Positions 1-10,746 of a stretch of 64,000 bases of DNA are shown here, one piece after another. The stretch is from Buddleja alternifolia (taxonomy: Eukaryota; Streptophyta; Magnoliopsida; Lamiales; Scrophulariaceae). The DNA is taken from contig CM033401.1 in NCBI GenBank assembly GCA_019426215.1, positions 19,721,134 to 19,785,133 of the forward strand, given 5' to 3'. The position numbers were made by a program, and so were the translations under genes. Below the pieces are notes generated by a model that was given only the letters and a program-made list of their open reading frames with translations, did not search any database and had not been told where the DNA came from. The stretch's first letter is position 1. The number at the start of each line of letters is the position of its first letter.

Positions 1-1750
1 TTGGATATTATTATTACTATTTATTATTTGAATATTTATTATTATTGAATATTATTTCTAATTAGTAGGCAATATTTCAATATATATATATATTATTTAT
101 ATATATTATTTTAGCAGAATATTAATTTTTTAATATTTTAGAGAATTATAAAAGAGCATAAAAAGGTTCAAATAAAATAATAAAAGCTCCTCCAAATGAA
201 CAATTAAAATAGGGGCATATAAGTCAATTCCCTTGCACTTTAGGGTGAAAATTGAAAAAAAAATTGTCAACTCTCACCTCACGCGCGTATGTCTCAAACG
301 CGGTTAAGTTTGACGGAATGGGAGTTTTTTGCAGAGTTTTTACATTTCACAGGGGGTTTTTAGGCTATTTTCTTATCACAGAAGGGTTTCTTGCAAATTG
401 GGAATAACACGATTTTTTTTTTTGGCAATTAACCCAAAAAAAAAACGGCTTCCGTGTAGGCTAAACAATGTTGCTCTAGTGATGATTAGAAAATCTATAG
501 TAGTTTTTTCGTCGTCCACCAGTTTTGTTTTTCCTTTTTCTAATGCGCAGCCCAGACGAACTGATCCGGTTGTATTTGTCTCATGTTTCCAGCAACATCA
601 TTTCAATTTTATTACTGGTGTTCATCTTCCTGGAATTGAGTTCGCCGTACCGCGGTCGTCAATGTAGACACGGTCGCGGAATCGCGGACGTTTTTTTTGC
701 TTAAATTGTCAAAAATTATTAAAAAAAAAAACTTTATAATTAGTCATATATAACAACAAAAATATATATATATATATGTGTGTAAATATAATTTTTTAAA
801 TCTCATGTTATACGTGTGAATGACGCTTTTTGAAGCTGCCAAGCAGCGTTCTACATTAATTTCTGAGAGTTGAACCAAGCAGCAACAGTGGTGATAGCCG
901 AGATATTATGTCGAGAAACGCCGGAACGGCCGCTCCAAAGCCGTATCTCGGCCGTATCGCCGCTTTTCGGCCGTTCCGGAACGGTCCACATACAAAACCG
1001 AGATGCCCGTGAATTTTGGAACAGCAGGGGCCGTTCCCGTTCCGGCCGCGAAAGCGGCGTTCCGGCGAACCATGCCTGGAATTGAGACCTCAATGTATAA
1101 TTTATTATTGTCCTGTTATACTTGAATGACGCTTTTCTGGTGATTCAAACAGTTGTTTATTCATCGGTATGAACAAGACAACGATGTTTTGTGTGCATCT
1201 TGCTGCAGGCGGCATCATTTAAATTTTGGTGTACATCTCGATGGGGTCCACAATATAGAATTTCAAAATGTATATTTCGTATGCCTAATTAATATTCTAC
1301 ATTTTGTCTTCTGTGCATGTAGGCAGAAACGACGCTGTTTTCTGTTTCTATGCTAATTTCGTAGTCCTATTTTTGCTTTCTGTTTTGTAAATTTGGGTTG
1401 TTCATGGTATTTCTTGTTGACTTTACAATCAGCAATGCTTGGTTGTGGCGATTGTGTAGTGGTTCCCAGTACATGGTGTCATGGGGTCAGGCCAGGTTAG
1501 CAATTTGTTTTCTATGAGTGGTTGTTTTTTCGTGCTCGCTTGTTTGTTTAGTCCATTTTAATAGTTTCGCTCATTTAATAGCCACCTTTATGTGTTTGTA
1601 ACTATCATGTGGTTAGGATCATCTTATTTGATTTATTGTCTTATTCTTATGAATTAAATTACGTTTTTTGTTGTGTTTGTGGGGGCGAGTATGGATCGGG
1701 ACTTCCCGTGTGTGTCCTACTTCTTTATGGCCGTCGATTTTGTGCTCAGC
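1..1750. other. AT-rich intergenic DNA without a recognisable gene
   Basis: The first 850 bases are dominated by A/T runs and TA microsatellite. The short open frames at about 329-667 and 1153-1356 match no family I know and show no conserved motif. The only compositional break is the GC-rich island listed separately. Nothing else can be supported here. Confidence 0.6.
860..1085. repeat. GC-rich island with inverted CCGGAACGG-type motifs
   Basis: In a strongly AT-rich setting this 225-base block is GC-rich and full of self-complementary words such as GGCCGTTCCGGAACGG, with GCCGGAACGGCC-like and GGCCGTTCC words at both sides. Open frames run on both strands across the same bases, as expected of palindromic low-stop sequence rather than a gene. 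It resembles the core of a small inverted-repeat element, but I could not fix ends or a target duplication. Confidence 0.4.
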
Positions 1751-2896
1751 GTTTAGATTAAATTTTAATGGCATTATCTACTCCACATGGTTTGAGGAGA
1801 TCGACACTCGAAGTGTTGATTCCTTGATTACTTAAATAAGAGTTCGCAAGTCAAATATTCTTAATTGGGCATTATGACCAAACTTGTATGACGCAAGCTT
1901 TGACAAGGAGTGTCATTCAATCGCTATGGAATATGGGAGCTTGTACCATAGATATATCAATGGAATTGATATATTCGAACACGACTCGTCGTAATTCAAC
2001 CACATGGTTAATTACTCGGTGACAGTCAATGATTGAGTTACAGGTCACGGTAGTGTGCGTGAGCCATAGACCTGAGGATTCACAAAGATTGTACTTGTGA
2101 CACGGAACGAGTTATTGGAGTAGTTAGATCCAATTCACTCGTAGGTGGGATCAACCTCGAAGTGCGGTTCAAATGAACAAGTAGCAATTGTTGGGCGATT
2201 GCCAATATGGGAGTCACTGTCTGGAGTAGTAAACGAGTTAACGTCCTATGTGATCATAAGTAAATGAAATTATAAGTTTTTGGCCAAAGTAGGAAAATTA
2301 ACTTGTGTGAAACACAAGGGTAGTTTAGCAATTTCATCTTACTATGATTTATTAAGCACAATATCGAGTCTTGTGAGTTTAACACAAACCATGACTCTAA
2401 ATCGATCAGGATGTTACAGTGAAGGGCTTATACTCACAAGGTGTCTGTGACCAAAAGGTTCATATTGATTAATGGATTTGATCTCAATTGGGTTTCAGTG
2501 TGAGTCCACGAGACTGGTTAGGTGACACTCACATCCTTGATTTCCTCCCAATGCCAATTGAGACAAACCTAGAGAGTCGCGCTTTCAAAGAATTGAGCGA
2601 AGAAAATCTTTAGTCATTGAATAAGGTTAATCTAGTAATTTGTTAGTTGATGAACAAATTAATTTATTTAATTAATTAGATTAATTGAAATAAATTAAAC
2701 GCCAAACAATAACTAATTAGATTAGTTTATTATTTATTCCTATTAGCCTAAATTATTTGTTGCATTAATTAATTTAGCTAATTATTAATTAATGTCATAT
2801 ATTGATTAAATTAAAATATGGTATACTCAATTAATAAGTTGACTAAGTTGAAAATCAACTTAGCCCAATAAAAATGAAATAGGCATGTAATGTGAG
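1750..2896 (+). repeat. Family B Copia-like LTR, left piece, split by a later insertion
   Basis: This stretch is recognisably homologous to 11440-12320 on the same strand and, on the other strand, to 39.2-40.1, 50.3-51.2 and 56.9-57.8 kb. Shared landmarks are the GAGAGTCGCGCT word (here near 2574), a CTGG(T/C)TAGGTGACAC stretch, a 'tcactcg..ggtgggatcaacctcga' type stretch and 'cggtgacagtcaatgattg'. The left end is not the usual TGTTAG start and looks truncated. The LTR continues after the gag-only element at 10747. Confidence 0.6.
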
Positions 2897-3430
2897 TGAT
2901 GTGGCTGGGATTTTCTGTTATATTATTTAGTTTCAAGAAGCAGAAAAATCATGTGGTAATTCAGTTCGAGTTGGAAGACAGAGAAGAAAGTTTATTGGAT
3001 AGTCAAGGGAGCTAGCTCATGACAAGGAGGAGAGATACCTACATAGGACATGTGGAGGACTAGTTGGAAGAAGATTGGAGCTTGGATCAGATCAAATCGT
3101 ATCAATCCCAACCGATATCTCCTAAGATAAGGGATAATATCAAGAAATCGGTCAAAGTGACCATTTTCTAGTGGGACTCGGCCAATAAGGCCTTATAAAT
3201 ATGTGTAATCCTCTCTTATGTATTTTTACGTTTTCTAGAAATACAAAAAATCGATATCTTTGTATTTTCTCTCAAGAACATCGAAAATAATAAAACGCTT
3301 CTTCTTTTCCATTCCTTATATTCCACGGTAGTTATTTGTCTTTATTACTCTTATTATTTTCCATAAATCATAAGTATAGAATCGTATTTGAATTTCCCGA
3401 TTTTTCTTGGTATAATTCTTAACCACATCA
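2897..3430 (+). repeat. 5' LTR of the gag-only element
   Basis: This 534-bp copy is closely similar to 10188-10741 over its whole length and is bounded by the inverted octamer TGATGTGG/CCACATCA. 'GGCCTTATAAATATGTG' near 3190 looks like the promoter TATA region, and 'aataataaaa' near 3287 could serve 3' end formation. Confidence 0.85.
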
Positions 3431-3431
3431 A

Positions 3432-3449
3432 GTGACGCCGTCTGTGAGA
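3432..3449 (+). other. Primer-binding-site-like sequence after the 5' LTR
   Basis: One base after the LTR the sequence reads GTGACGCCGTCTGTGAG. It resembles the TGGCGCCGTCTGTGGGA primer site seen in many plant gypsy elements, with a few changes. The exact tRNA is not assigned. Confidence 0.5.
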
Positions 3450-4409
3450 AAATCTGAGTAGAAGATGTGATTTACTTGAAGCGTTGTTTTTAAGAAAAAT
3501 CAAAACCGAATCTGCCTTTTCTCCCTTCTGCAAAGTTTTATATCTGCTCGTCATCTAGTTAGTCCAACTGACCTTGACAAGATACGAGACCTGTATCCTT
3601 GCCTGTGATCTTTGCACCGTCGTTGCGCAGCACAGTCCTTGGCCGAACGCTGCTGAATGTTCATGAATATTTTTGGGTCCTTATACTTCTGAATTAGCTA
3701 TGGACGTCCTCACCATAGTTGTAGGTCTTTATCTTGGCTCTCCATACATATAATATTCGTAGAGAACGGAGGCCGTTAGCTTTAGATAGGCTTATTTTTT
3801 CAGAACTGGCTAATTTGGCCGAATTCAACCAACGGTAAAGGGTAATGTTGACCACTGAAGGAACTCCACGAATTGAAGAAAGTAATGCAAATCCATTGTT
3901 AGGAACAACATCGGGCGCGACCCCACTTGCACCAGCGTCATTATCCATCTCGGGATCCACTTGAAATGAAACCCAAATTGTTGACTTCCAAGCGGGGGGA
4001 GACTCCCGACTTCCTCCCCCACCTCCTCCTCAGGGGATTAGGATTGGGACTTATCCAATAGTGTACACGAGGAGACAAGAAACTAGGCCCCCAGTCGCTA
4101 TGAGTTTAGAACCGCGCCCGACACCTGGGGATTATCCCTCCTCGGGGTTTGTGGCAAGCTTCACCGCCTCTACTTGGGTCGGCACACCACTCATGGGGTT
4201 AGTGAGCTGATCCCATCCCCTCCGAGTGTCTTACCCAGCAAGAATGGGGCACTGCTATATGAAAGAGAAGCTCCGGGAGCACCTCATTTTAATTTGCTCA
4301 ACATGCTACTTGTAGGGAATGCTCCCTCAATGGTAGACCAGTGGGGATGCTTGGTAACTCCCTATGCAACTCCAGTTTTTATCAATGCGGGCCATCCGAC
4401 CATTTATAC

Positions 4410-4606
4410 CCCGGGATCTATCCCGATAACTTTCCCATCAAGTGTCCCGGTGACTTTCCCATCGGCTATCCCGATAACTTTCCCATCAAGTGTCCCGGCG
4501 ACTTTCCCATCAGCTAGCCCGACAACTTTCCCATCAGGTGTCCCGGCGACTTTCCCATCGGCTATCCCGACAACTTTCCCATCAGGTGTCCCGGCGACTT
4601 TCCCAT
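4410..4606 (+). repeat. 24-bp tandem repeat encoding TFPSxxPx octads
   Basis: The sequence repeats a 24-base unit encoding TFPS-SV/AI/GV-P-V/I/A/T about seven times, with alternating subtypes (units with 'tcaagtgtc' or 'tcaggtgtc' alternate with 'tcggctatc'). The array was cut by the solo LTR at 4607; one or two further units follow the insertion at 5984-6020. The higher-order alternation suggests expansion by doubled units. Confidence 0.8.
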
Positions 4607-5978
4607 TGACACGCTAGAAGCTAACGTGCTTGAATAGCAAGTGCACTAGTCGCGTGTAGTAATAAATGGACAAAAAGTCCGGGTTTTCGAACCTCAAGGA
4701 CTTGGATTTTTAGCTTAAGATTTGCAATTAAGGTAAAGACAATTAGAGTAAAATAAGAGAAAAACAATTAAGTAAACGAAAGATCAAAGGAGGGAACAAG
4801 CTATGAATTAAACCTCACGAATTGGTTAAAAAGACTAAGGCACATGCTATAACCGAATCCACTCGTCGATACATATGAGTTACTCTTCGAATTATTAGAC
4901 TCCTATTGCTTTGGTGAAAACTCCTTAATTAATCATTACCCGATGTCTCGGCACATAACAATCCTATGATTGATTGACGGTTCTCTAAATATGTCTATCC
5001 GAAAATCTAATCAACAACCATGCATTAACGTTCTAGAGTTTCCCCAGATAAATCCGGCTAACCGCACCCGGAAATCTTTACCGATTTCTAGGAGCAATTC
5101 CACATTAGTTTCGGATGATGTGTTGATTCATTTGAACCCTAACCTATCTTCTCTCGAATGACTAGATTAGGCACAATAGCAAGCATATGGAGATCAAGCA
5201 TATGATTGTGATAAAAGCACAAAATCAACACACAAAGCAATTAGGAGAATTAATACAAAAATTAACTTCACATATATTGATTCATGAATTCGGCCTTCAC
5301 ATGGCCTTAGTTCTACAAGATTAGCTCATATTCAATAGCTCAAGAAGGTCTAAAACAATCATATACATAGTTATTAACATAAACATGTAAATGAAATACA
5401 AAAGAAAACTCCCTAAGTCTTGAATGATGATGAATCCTTGGTTGTAGCTTCAATCTCTAGCTCAATCCCCCTTCTTCACCTTCAATTGTTGATGAAATTA
5501 TGGCTCAAAAACCCAGAAAATGCTCTCCAATTCCCTAGATTTTGAACCCCTCTTCAATCTAAAATTTGGCTTTTAAACAATTGAAAAACGGTTATGCCGG
5601 CGCCTAGGCGCGGCTTACGTGGCGTACTTTTCTTGGGGGAGAAGTCCGGCGGCGCCCAGGCGTGGATAGTACGGCGCTCGGGCGCGGGAATAACGGCGCC
5701 TAGGCGCGGGTAGTGCGGCACCTAGGCGCGGTCAACAAGGATCAACTTTGTTGTTCTTGATCGGCGCCCGAGTGTGGTCAGCTCAGCGCCTCGGCGTGGT
5801 CGACAGGCTTCAAAAAGTTTCGTGCACCGTTTTTCGCCTTTTTCTTCGTGTGCTCTCGTTTATCACCTAAAATCACTTAACACCCCAATTAAACGCAACT
5901 GTGGCATGATTTAGGTAATAAATAACTCCAACAATATCAGATCATAGGCTTAAAAACACGTAAAAACGGCTCTTATCA
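4607..5978 (-). mobile_element. Solo LTR, family A copy 1, perfect CCCAT target duplication
   Basis: On the minus strand the unit begins TGATAAGAGCCG and ends CTTCTAGCGTGTCA, a TG...CA LTR of 1372 bp. CCCAT stands on both sides (4602-4606 and 5979-5983). There is no internal region, so this is the product of LTR-LTR recombination. It is homologous to 7024-8627 and 47959-about 49200, for example through 'aaggcacatg', 'caacaaccatgcatt' and 'ctagagtttcccc' like words. It carries a GC-rich palindromic array at 5598-5802. Confidence 0.88.
5598..5802. repeat. Array of about seven CGGCGCCTAGGCGCGG units inside the family A LTR
   Basis: Seven units, exact or degenerate, of the 16-mer CGGCGCCTAGGCGCGG lie between AT-rich spacers in this LTR. 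Each holds the self-complementary core GGCGCC..GGCGC. The equivalent place in the two other LTRs of the family carries different palindromes (see findings). Confidence 0.8.
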
Positions 5979-7023
5979 CCCATCGACTATCTTGACAGTT
6001 TTCCCATCAGCTATCCCGAGAATGGCGTTCCCTCCACATGCCACCTCATTCACTTCGCCACTGACTACAACATGTACTCACGTGGATGACCGCGGATCTC
6101 CAATTATCTACCATGGAGGAGGACATCCTGCTATTGTAAGGCGAATGTATTCGGAACTACTGTTCGTCTTTCGAGACAAGGACATCTTGAGAGGAAGGCG
6201 ACTGGCTTGCCCCGAGCCAACGTAATGGAAAAAATTGAAGAGATGCAAGAAGAAATGAGGAGGATAAGGTAGCGCATGGGAGTGGGTGTTCCTGACCCTC
6301 CAAGAAGAGTTCCTTTTAGCTCGAGGATACTAGCTGATGAATTGCCTAATAATTTTTGCGCAGTTAATGTGTCCAAATATGACGGTTCATCTGATCCAAT
6401 TGAGCACTTATGGAAATTTGAAAATAGCACTCTGCTACACCAATACTCTGAATGAGTAAAGTGTCGAGTATTTCTTACTACCTTAACCCAGGCTGCCCAA
6501 CAGTGGTTTAATCAGCTAGCCCCTAATTCCATTCACTCTTTCAAGGAGTTTTGTTCGCTTTTCCTGCATCGGTTCGCTAGTAGTAAGAAATACCAAAAGA
6601 CATCCCTCAGTTTTTTTAATATGAAACAAGGAGTCACAAAGCCTCTGCGAGGGTACATACACAGGTTTAATTTTGCGGCACTAGAAATACCTTCAGCCAA
6701 CGCCATTGTATTAAGCAATGCATCTGCTCAAGGGCTAAGAGATGGCGAATTCTTTAGGTCCCTTGCTATGAAGCCCCCTATTAGTTTCGATAACTTGTTA
6801 ACTAGGGTGGAAAAGTATGTGAATATGGAGAAGGCCACTTAGATGAAAATGAATGAAGCCACTACAATGAACCAAGATGAGGAGGACGCCGAGGTAGAAT
6901 CAGGGAGGCTTCCTTCCCCGGATAGACCCAGAGGCGATTTCCATAGTAGTCAACGTACACCTTTAACTGTTACCCCTACCCAAGCATTTAGAATGGTAGA
7001 ACATGAGAACCTCCAAAGGTGGC

Positions 7024-8627
7024 TGACACGACAAAATCCTAGCAAGAGAACTAGGTCGCGTAAGTAGTAAAGTGGATTTCTAAGTCCGGGGTTATCGTAT
7101 CCGCAGGGACAACTATAATCTAAGTACCAAGACTACTATATTACTCAATTCTAAGTTAAATCGGTCGACAGAAAGGTTGATTAACTAATTAATAAATACT
7201 AGAAAATAAACTAAGGCAACGTCACACCAAATAAAGGGAGAAAACAATAGAGAGAAGCGATCAAGGCACATGGTTCAACCAATTATGCATTTCGATTGTG
7301 ATTTAGGCTCTATTGGATTATTAGATTGATTTAGCTAAGGCGAGATTCCCTAACGTACGTACCAACCAATCTCTTGGCATAGCAACCCTACCCTTGGTAA
7401 CGATTTCCTATATATCTCTATATGAAAACCTGATTAACGAGGATGCATTTAAGGTCTAGGAATTCCCCACGTGAATGGAAAGCCACCTAAAGAAACCGAG
7501 TCTATCTCTAGTCGGTTTAACTATAGGGTATTCAATGTTTATATCTTCCCTAGGTTATTATCTCTCGATCTCTAACCTAAGCATTTTATCAAACACTTGG
7601 TGATCAAGCAAATGTAGCATTGAGATAAAATATTGAATACATAGCTAAAACCAAAATTAATCCAATAAACACCAACAAATCAACAATCAAAATAACATAA
7701 ATGGATCTATCCATGGCCTCAATCAAACAAGTTTAGCTCATATTCATGTCAAAAGTGCAATTATAAATCATACAAGCCATAAGAGGTTTGAACAAATTTA
7801 AGAAATAAAGATGTAAAAACTCCCTAATTCTTGTAGAGATGTGGATTCCTTGTTGAATTCTCCATGTTTTGACCTTCAATCATCTCTCCCAAGCTCTCTC
7901 TCTCTCTCTCTCTCTATTTTCGTGTGGCAGCTGCTATCCAAGGTGAGTTAGGGTAAAAAAATGGCTAAAAGGGGTACTTATAGACCAACCTGCTGCCTCG
8001 AACTCTGCGGCGTTTGCTTGTTGAACGCCGCGGCATTGGCTACTGCATGTGAACGCCGCGGCGTTCGTGGATGAACGCCTGGGCATTCGTCCCCTGCTGC
8101 TCCAGCCATTTTTGGTAAACTTTGTATAACTTTCTATACTGATGTCGGAATACACTAATTCAAGATGATGTAGAATCCTAAAACAAATATCTACAACTGT
8201 CAAGAAGACACTAAAGCCTAAATCAAACGTTAAAGATGACAAAATTTTCTCACAAGTCACTGAATGAGAAAACTCCATCGTAAAACGTCTCTTCCGATGA
8301 CGTTTTCACCTCCTTCCTTACATATATGATCTTTGTCTTAAACATAAGAAATGTACCTTTGCCTCTTATCGTTCCATTGGTATAAGAAGTGTGTAATTTG
8401 GACATGGGTAGAGAAATCTATTCCATAAACTCTAGTACTGCGTAGACAGTTTGTATCTTTATGCATGATTTACCTTCAATCCTTGTTCTTTTCCTCCAAA
8501 TGTTATGTTTTTCTATAAAATGTGAGAAAACAAGGGTCAAAGCATCATATGTGATCAACTTATCAACGAAAAAATCAAAACTAAGTCGATAAACGGGGGA
8601 AAACTAGTGTAAAAATAACATATATCA
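7024..8627 (-). mobile_element. Solo LTR, family A copy 2, perfect GTGGC target duplication
   Basis: The plus-strand left end is TGACACGACAAAATCC and the right end ATAACATATATCA, so the LTR reads on the minus strand. GTGGC precedes (7019-7023) and follows (8628-8632). At 1604 bp it is somewhat longer than copy 1. A CT microsatellite sits at about 7893-7916. The open frame 7934-8278 on the minus strand lies within the palindromic region and is not a gene. Confidence 0.88.
8000..8090. repeat. Four GAACGCCGCGGCGTTC palindromes inside family A copy 2
   Basis: One exact copy (GAACGCCGCGGCGTTC) and three degenerate copies of a 16-bp perfect palindrome stand in a row with 6-13 base spacers. They occupy the same part of the LTR as the CGGCGCC array in copy 1 but have another sequence. 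Confidence 0.8.
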
Positions 8628-8780
8628 GTGGCGACAGAGTGCTTATACTAGACCTGCCAATCCCAAATCTGACAAACACTGCCAGTTCCACAACGACTAT
8701 GGGCATGACACTAACACATGCCGACACATGCTGAATGAGATAGAGCGTTTGATCAAAAGTGGATACCTGCAGAAGCTTAT

Positions 8781-9304
8781 CTGACTGGACCACGAGAAGA
8801 GCACTAGGTTATAGAAGCCCATCGCCAGTAAGGTATCGTGGTAAAGATATGAGGCAGGATAGGGAACCGCAACCACGCCCTTAGGAAGGCTCCCATCTAG
8901 CTATATGAGCATGCCTAGCTCTAAGAGAAATGAGGAAGGTTCTTAAAAAAAAAAAAAGTTAGTCATTTTATCGCTTTAAGTCAGTTTTTCCTTTTTCTGT
9001 CTACTTGCTTTAATTCGTGCTAGGATTTTGAATTCTGTTTGTTTCCTTTTAGATGTTAAATGTGTTAGTTCAATTTTTCATCATTCGTATTGTTTCTAGT
9101 TGGCTATCTATATGTGCAATATGGAAGTTTCTTTATCTATTTAACTATGACCTATATGACTAGGTGAATGTTTAGTCTAAAGTTCTATTTATCGTCATCA
9201 AAACTATATGATGTACTTCTACTCGAGCATCCTTACATATCCATGCATGAATGCATACCCGTACATGAAATACATTGAAAAATAAAAATAAAAAATAAAG
9301 TCAT
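8781..9304 (+). other. Non-coding stretch after gag of the gag-only element
   Basis: After the gag frame stops there is no RT, protease or integrase signature in any frame. The sequence is AT-rich with a poly(A) run near 8946 and looks like 3' untranslated spacer of the element. Confidence 0.55.
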
Positions 9305-9535
9305 GTGTGCGAAAGGCCGGGCAATCCTAGAGCGAAATGCCGGGTTCTAAAAATAAAAATCCTATGTGCGAAAAGTCGGACAACCCGAGAGCGAAATGTC
9401 AAGTTCTAAAAACAAAAGTCCCGTGTGCGAAAGGCTGGGCAACCCGAGAGCGAAATGCCGGGTTCTAAAAACAGAAGTCTGGTGTGCGAAAGGTAGGGCA
9501 ACCCGAGAGCGAAATGTCGGGTTCTAAAAAGAAAG
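9305..9535 (+). repeat. About four tandem copies of a 60-bp unit
   Basis: The unit reads approximately 'gtgtgcgaaaggc.gggcaa' followed by 'cccgagagcgaaatgccggg' and 'ttctaaaaa.a.aagtc'. Four diverged copies follow directly. The array lies in the 3' untranslated part of the gag-only element, where Tat-lineage elements are known to carry satellites. Confidence 0.85.
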
Positions 9536-9589
9536 CCCTGTGAAAAACAAGGCATTTATCATTGAAAATATGCAGGAGGCCCTGGGAAA

Positions 9590-9790
9590 AATAAGGCAGA
9601 AGCCTTGCCAACACGCAAGCACCAAAAAAGCCTTGTGAAATACCGAGCACCAAAAAAGCCTTGTGAAACACCAAGCACCAGAAAAGCCTTATGAAACACC
9701 AAGCACCAAAAAAGTCTTGCGAACACGCAAGCACCAAAAAAATCTTGTAAAATACCAAGTACCAAGAAAAGCCTTGCGATCATGTGAGCA
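9590..9790 (+). repeat. About six tandem copies of a 30-bp unit
   Basis: The unit is close to 'gccttgtgaaacaccaag' plus 'caccaaaaaa', repeated with small changes. Long open frames on the minus strand here (for example 9465-9758) simply follow the repeat and are not genes. A further related unit stands at 9870-9900 beyond an A-rich and GGA-rich stretch. Confidence 0.85.
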
Positions 9791-10029
9791 CCCAAATAAG
9801 ATATAATAATAGTAATAATAAAACAAAAAGATAAAAAAAAAAAAAAAAAAAGAGGAGGAGGAGGAGGAAGCCTTGTAAAGCACCAAGCACTCAAGAGGCC
9901 CCGTGAAAAATTCAGGCATAAATTACATGTGCAGGCAATCAGGTAAAGTCTACAAAAGGACGTAAAGCTTTACAAAAAAGTGTTTAGGCATATTATACAA
10001 AGGCCCAGGGGATGTGGGTAAGCCGCAAT

Positions 10030-10130
10030 CAAGGTAAAGCTCATCAGTAGCCTCAAAGTAAAGTTCGTCAGTAGCCTTAAAGTAAAGCACATCAGCAGCC
10101 TTAAAGCAAAGCTCATCAGCAGCCTCAAAA
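10030..10130 (+). repeat. Four tandem copies of a 27-28-bp unit
   Basis: The unit is close to 'aaagctcatcagcagcct' plus 'caaagtaa', four times. It is the third distinct array in the same 3' region of the gag-only element. Confidence 0.8.
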
Positions 10131-10169
10131 TAATTATACTCTCAAGATTTTGAAATTATTTCAAACTCT

Positions 10170-10187
10170 CAAGAGTAGAGGGACTTA
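10170..10187 (+). other. Polypurine tract of the gag-only element
   Basis: 'aagagtagagggact' stands directly before the 3' LTR, the expected place for plus-strand priming. It is imperfect, with pyrimidines close to the LTR. Confidence 0.5.
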
Positions 10188-10741
10188 TGATGTGGCTGGG
10201 ATTTTCTGTTATATTATTTGGTTTCAAGAAGCAGAGAAATTATGTGGTAATTCAGCTCGAGTTGGAAGACAGAGAAGAAAGTTTATTGGATAGTCAAAGG
10301 AGCTAGCTCATGATAAGGAGGAGAGGTACCTACGTCGGACACATGGAGGACTAGCTGGAAGAAGACTGGAGATTGGATCAGATCAAATCGTATTGGATCC
10401 CAACCGATATCTCCTAAAATAAGGGATATGATCCTCATATCCCCTAATATCAAGAAATTGGTCAAAGTGACCATTTTCTAGTGGGAACTCGGCCAATAAG
10501 GCCTTATAAATATGTGTAATCCTCTCTTATGTATTTTTACGTTTTCTAGAAATACAAAAAAAGCGATATCTCTGTATTTTCTCTCAAGAAAATCGAAAAT
10601 AATAAAACACTTTTCTTTTCCATTCCTTCTATTCCACATTATTTATTTTTCTTTATTACTCTTAGTATTTTCCATAAATCATAAATATAGAATCGTGTTT
10701 GAATTTCACGATTTTTCTTGGTGTAATTTCGAACCGCATCA
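10188..10741 (+). repeat. 3' LTR of the gag-only element
   Basis: This 554-bp copy starts TGATGTGGCTGGG and ends ACCGCATCA, and is followed by ATGAG. It has a small insertion relative to the 5' LTR ('gatcctcatatcccctaa' near 10430) and scattered substitutions, so the insertion is not recent. Confidence 0.85.
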
Positions 10742-10746
10742 ATGAG

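Larger units (their letters stand above)
3845..8774 (+). pseudogene. Gag of the gag-only gypsy element, interrupted by two solo LTRs
   Basis: The likely start is ATG 3845 (MLTTEGTPRIEES). A proline-rich N-terminal part leads into about seven octads of the form TFPSxxPx (4420-4606), then solo LTR 4607-5978. The retrotransposon-gag domain lies at about 6330-6840, beginning SKYDGSSDPIEHLW and containing AAQQWFNQL and SFKEFCSLFLHRF. It has an in-frame stop near 6454 and another at 6840. A second solo LTR (7024-8627) follows. At the junction the frame resumes exactly: TGGC then GA continues into KHCQFHNDYGHDTNTC, a C-H-H-C knuckle of the Tat type, and the frame ends near 8780. Stops and shifts make the gene dead. 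Its products would have formed virus-like particles in the cytoplasm. Confidence 0.75.
2897..10741 (+). mobile_element. Gag-only, non-autonomous Ty3/gypsy (Tat-like) LTR element
   Basis: Two direct repeats (2897-3430 and 10188-10741) start TGATGTGG and end CCACATCA or CCGCATCA. They are flanked by GTGAG on the left and ATGAG on the right, a 5-bp target duplication with one change. Inside lie a primer-site-like sequence, a gag with a retrotransposon-gag domain and a zinc knuckle, and then tandem-repeat arrays. No protease, RT, RNase H or integrase is present, so the element must have depended on a partner. Removing the two solo LTRs nested in it (1372 and 1604 bp) leaves about 4.9 kb. Placement in the Tat group rests on the gag knuckle style and the 3' tandem repeats, both known traits of that lineage, and is an inference. 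Confidence 0.8.

Noticed and set aside
870..1093. Overlapping open frames on both strands as genes
   Set aside because: They follow GC-rich palindromic sequence with few stops and show no family or start context.
4607..5978. A DNA transposon with TGACACG ends
   Set aside because: The TG...CA ends, 5-bp duplication and lack of inverted repeats longer than the dinucleotide fit a solo LTR better.
9305..9535. Regular repeats as a CRISPR array
   Set aside because: Units follow head to tail without unique spacers, in a plant retroelement.
9465..9919. Minus-strand frames rich in Phe/Leu/Cys as a membrane protein
   Set aside because: They are translations of the 30-bp tandem repeats in all three frames.
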